DNA from: an uncultured Enterocloster sp.
GTDB taxonomy: Bacteria; Bacillota; Clostridia; Lachnospirales; Lachnospiraceae
DNA length: 6,659 nt
NCBI GenBank assembly: GCA_944382045.1
Contig: CALWMT010000154.1
Coordinates: 1 to 6,659 of the forward strand
Reading direction: 5' to 3'
Shown: piece by piece, positions 6,606-6,659 of the stretch
Numbering within the stretch: the stretch's first letter is position 1
How the letters are laid out: the number at the start of each line of letters is the position of its first letter
Made by a program: the position numbers and the translations under genes
The notes under the pieces: model-generated
Database searches by the model: none
Told to the model about the DNA's origin: nothing
Seen by the model: only the letters and a program-made list of their open reading frames with translations

Positions 6606-6659
6606 GTGCGTATTTATGATTTAAAGCAAAAGGAGGTCATCAATGTGAAGGACTGCAGG
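6606..6659 (+). CDS. YlmC/YmxH family sporulation protein, N-terminal 18 codons (3' truncated)
   Basis: From GTG 6606 the frame reads M-RIYDLKQKEVINVKDCR up to the last base of the window. This matches the conserved start of the short YlmC/YmxH proteins (PRC-barrel-like, about 80-90 residues), found in spore-forming Firmicutes and often under sporulation control. GGAGG (6595-6599) is six bases before the GTG, which supports this start. A second in-frame GTG at 6645 has its own strong AGGAGG (6631-6636), but starting there would remove the conserved family N-terminus. The preceding gap (6514-6605) has an AT-rich stretch (about 6566-6582, TATATAAATAAATT) that could hold a promoter, but I cannot place clear -35/-10 boxes. 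The assignment rests on 18 residues. Confidence 0.75.
   Translation, partial: MRIYDLKQKEVINVKDCR

Overview
The window looks like chromosomal DNA of a GC-rich, spore-forming Clostridia member, most likely in or near Lachnospiraceae. This is an inference from four things: strong AGGAGG-type ribosome binding sites, a Sapep/PepV-type dipeptidase, a methionine lipoprotein with a Thr/Glu/Ala-rich linker, and the start of a YlmC/YmxH sporulation-family gene at the right edge. All genes lie on the + strand. I see no mobile element, CRISPR array, tRNA or rRNA.

Layout. Positions 1-195 hold the 3' end of an unrecognised gene. From 270 to 5467 runs a close-packed gene series: a GatB/YqeY-domain protein, an M20 (PepV/Sapep-like) dipeptidase, a lone glucose-type PTS EIIA protein, and a complete methionine ABC importer (MetN ATPase, MetI permease, MetQ lipoprotein). 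A strong intrinsic terminator (5527-5569) closes the series. A separate single-gene unit follows (5649-6473). It encodes an exported protein made of two diverged copies of one roughly 100-residue domain and has its own terminator (6487-6513). The last 54 bases are the beginning of a YlmC/YmxH gene.

How the genes fit together. The dipeptidase releases amino acids from dipeptides and MetNIQ imports methionine, so the series has an amino-acid acquisition theme. YqeY is often linked to tRNA-dependent amidotransferase biology by homology only. The EIIA protein would carry a phosphoryl group from HPr to an EIIBC encoded elsewhere.

The most notable anomaly is an in-frame TAG at codon 78 of the dipeptidase (966-968). 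The reading frame is otherwise intact on both sides, and every expected metal-binding residue is present. The candidates are a fresh nonsense mutation, a base-call error, or UAG read-through; the sequence alone cannot separate them. Apart from this the window is mostly ordinary, and I do not see convincing evidence for a wholly new multi-gene system. The tandem-domain exported protein is the best candidate for uncharacterised biology.
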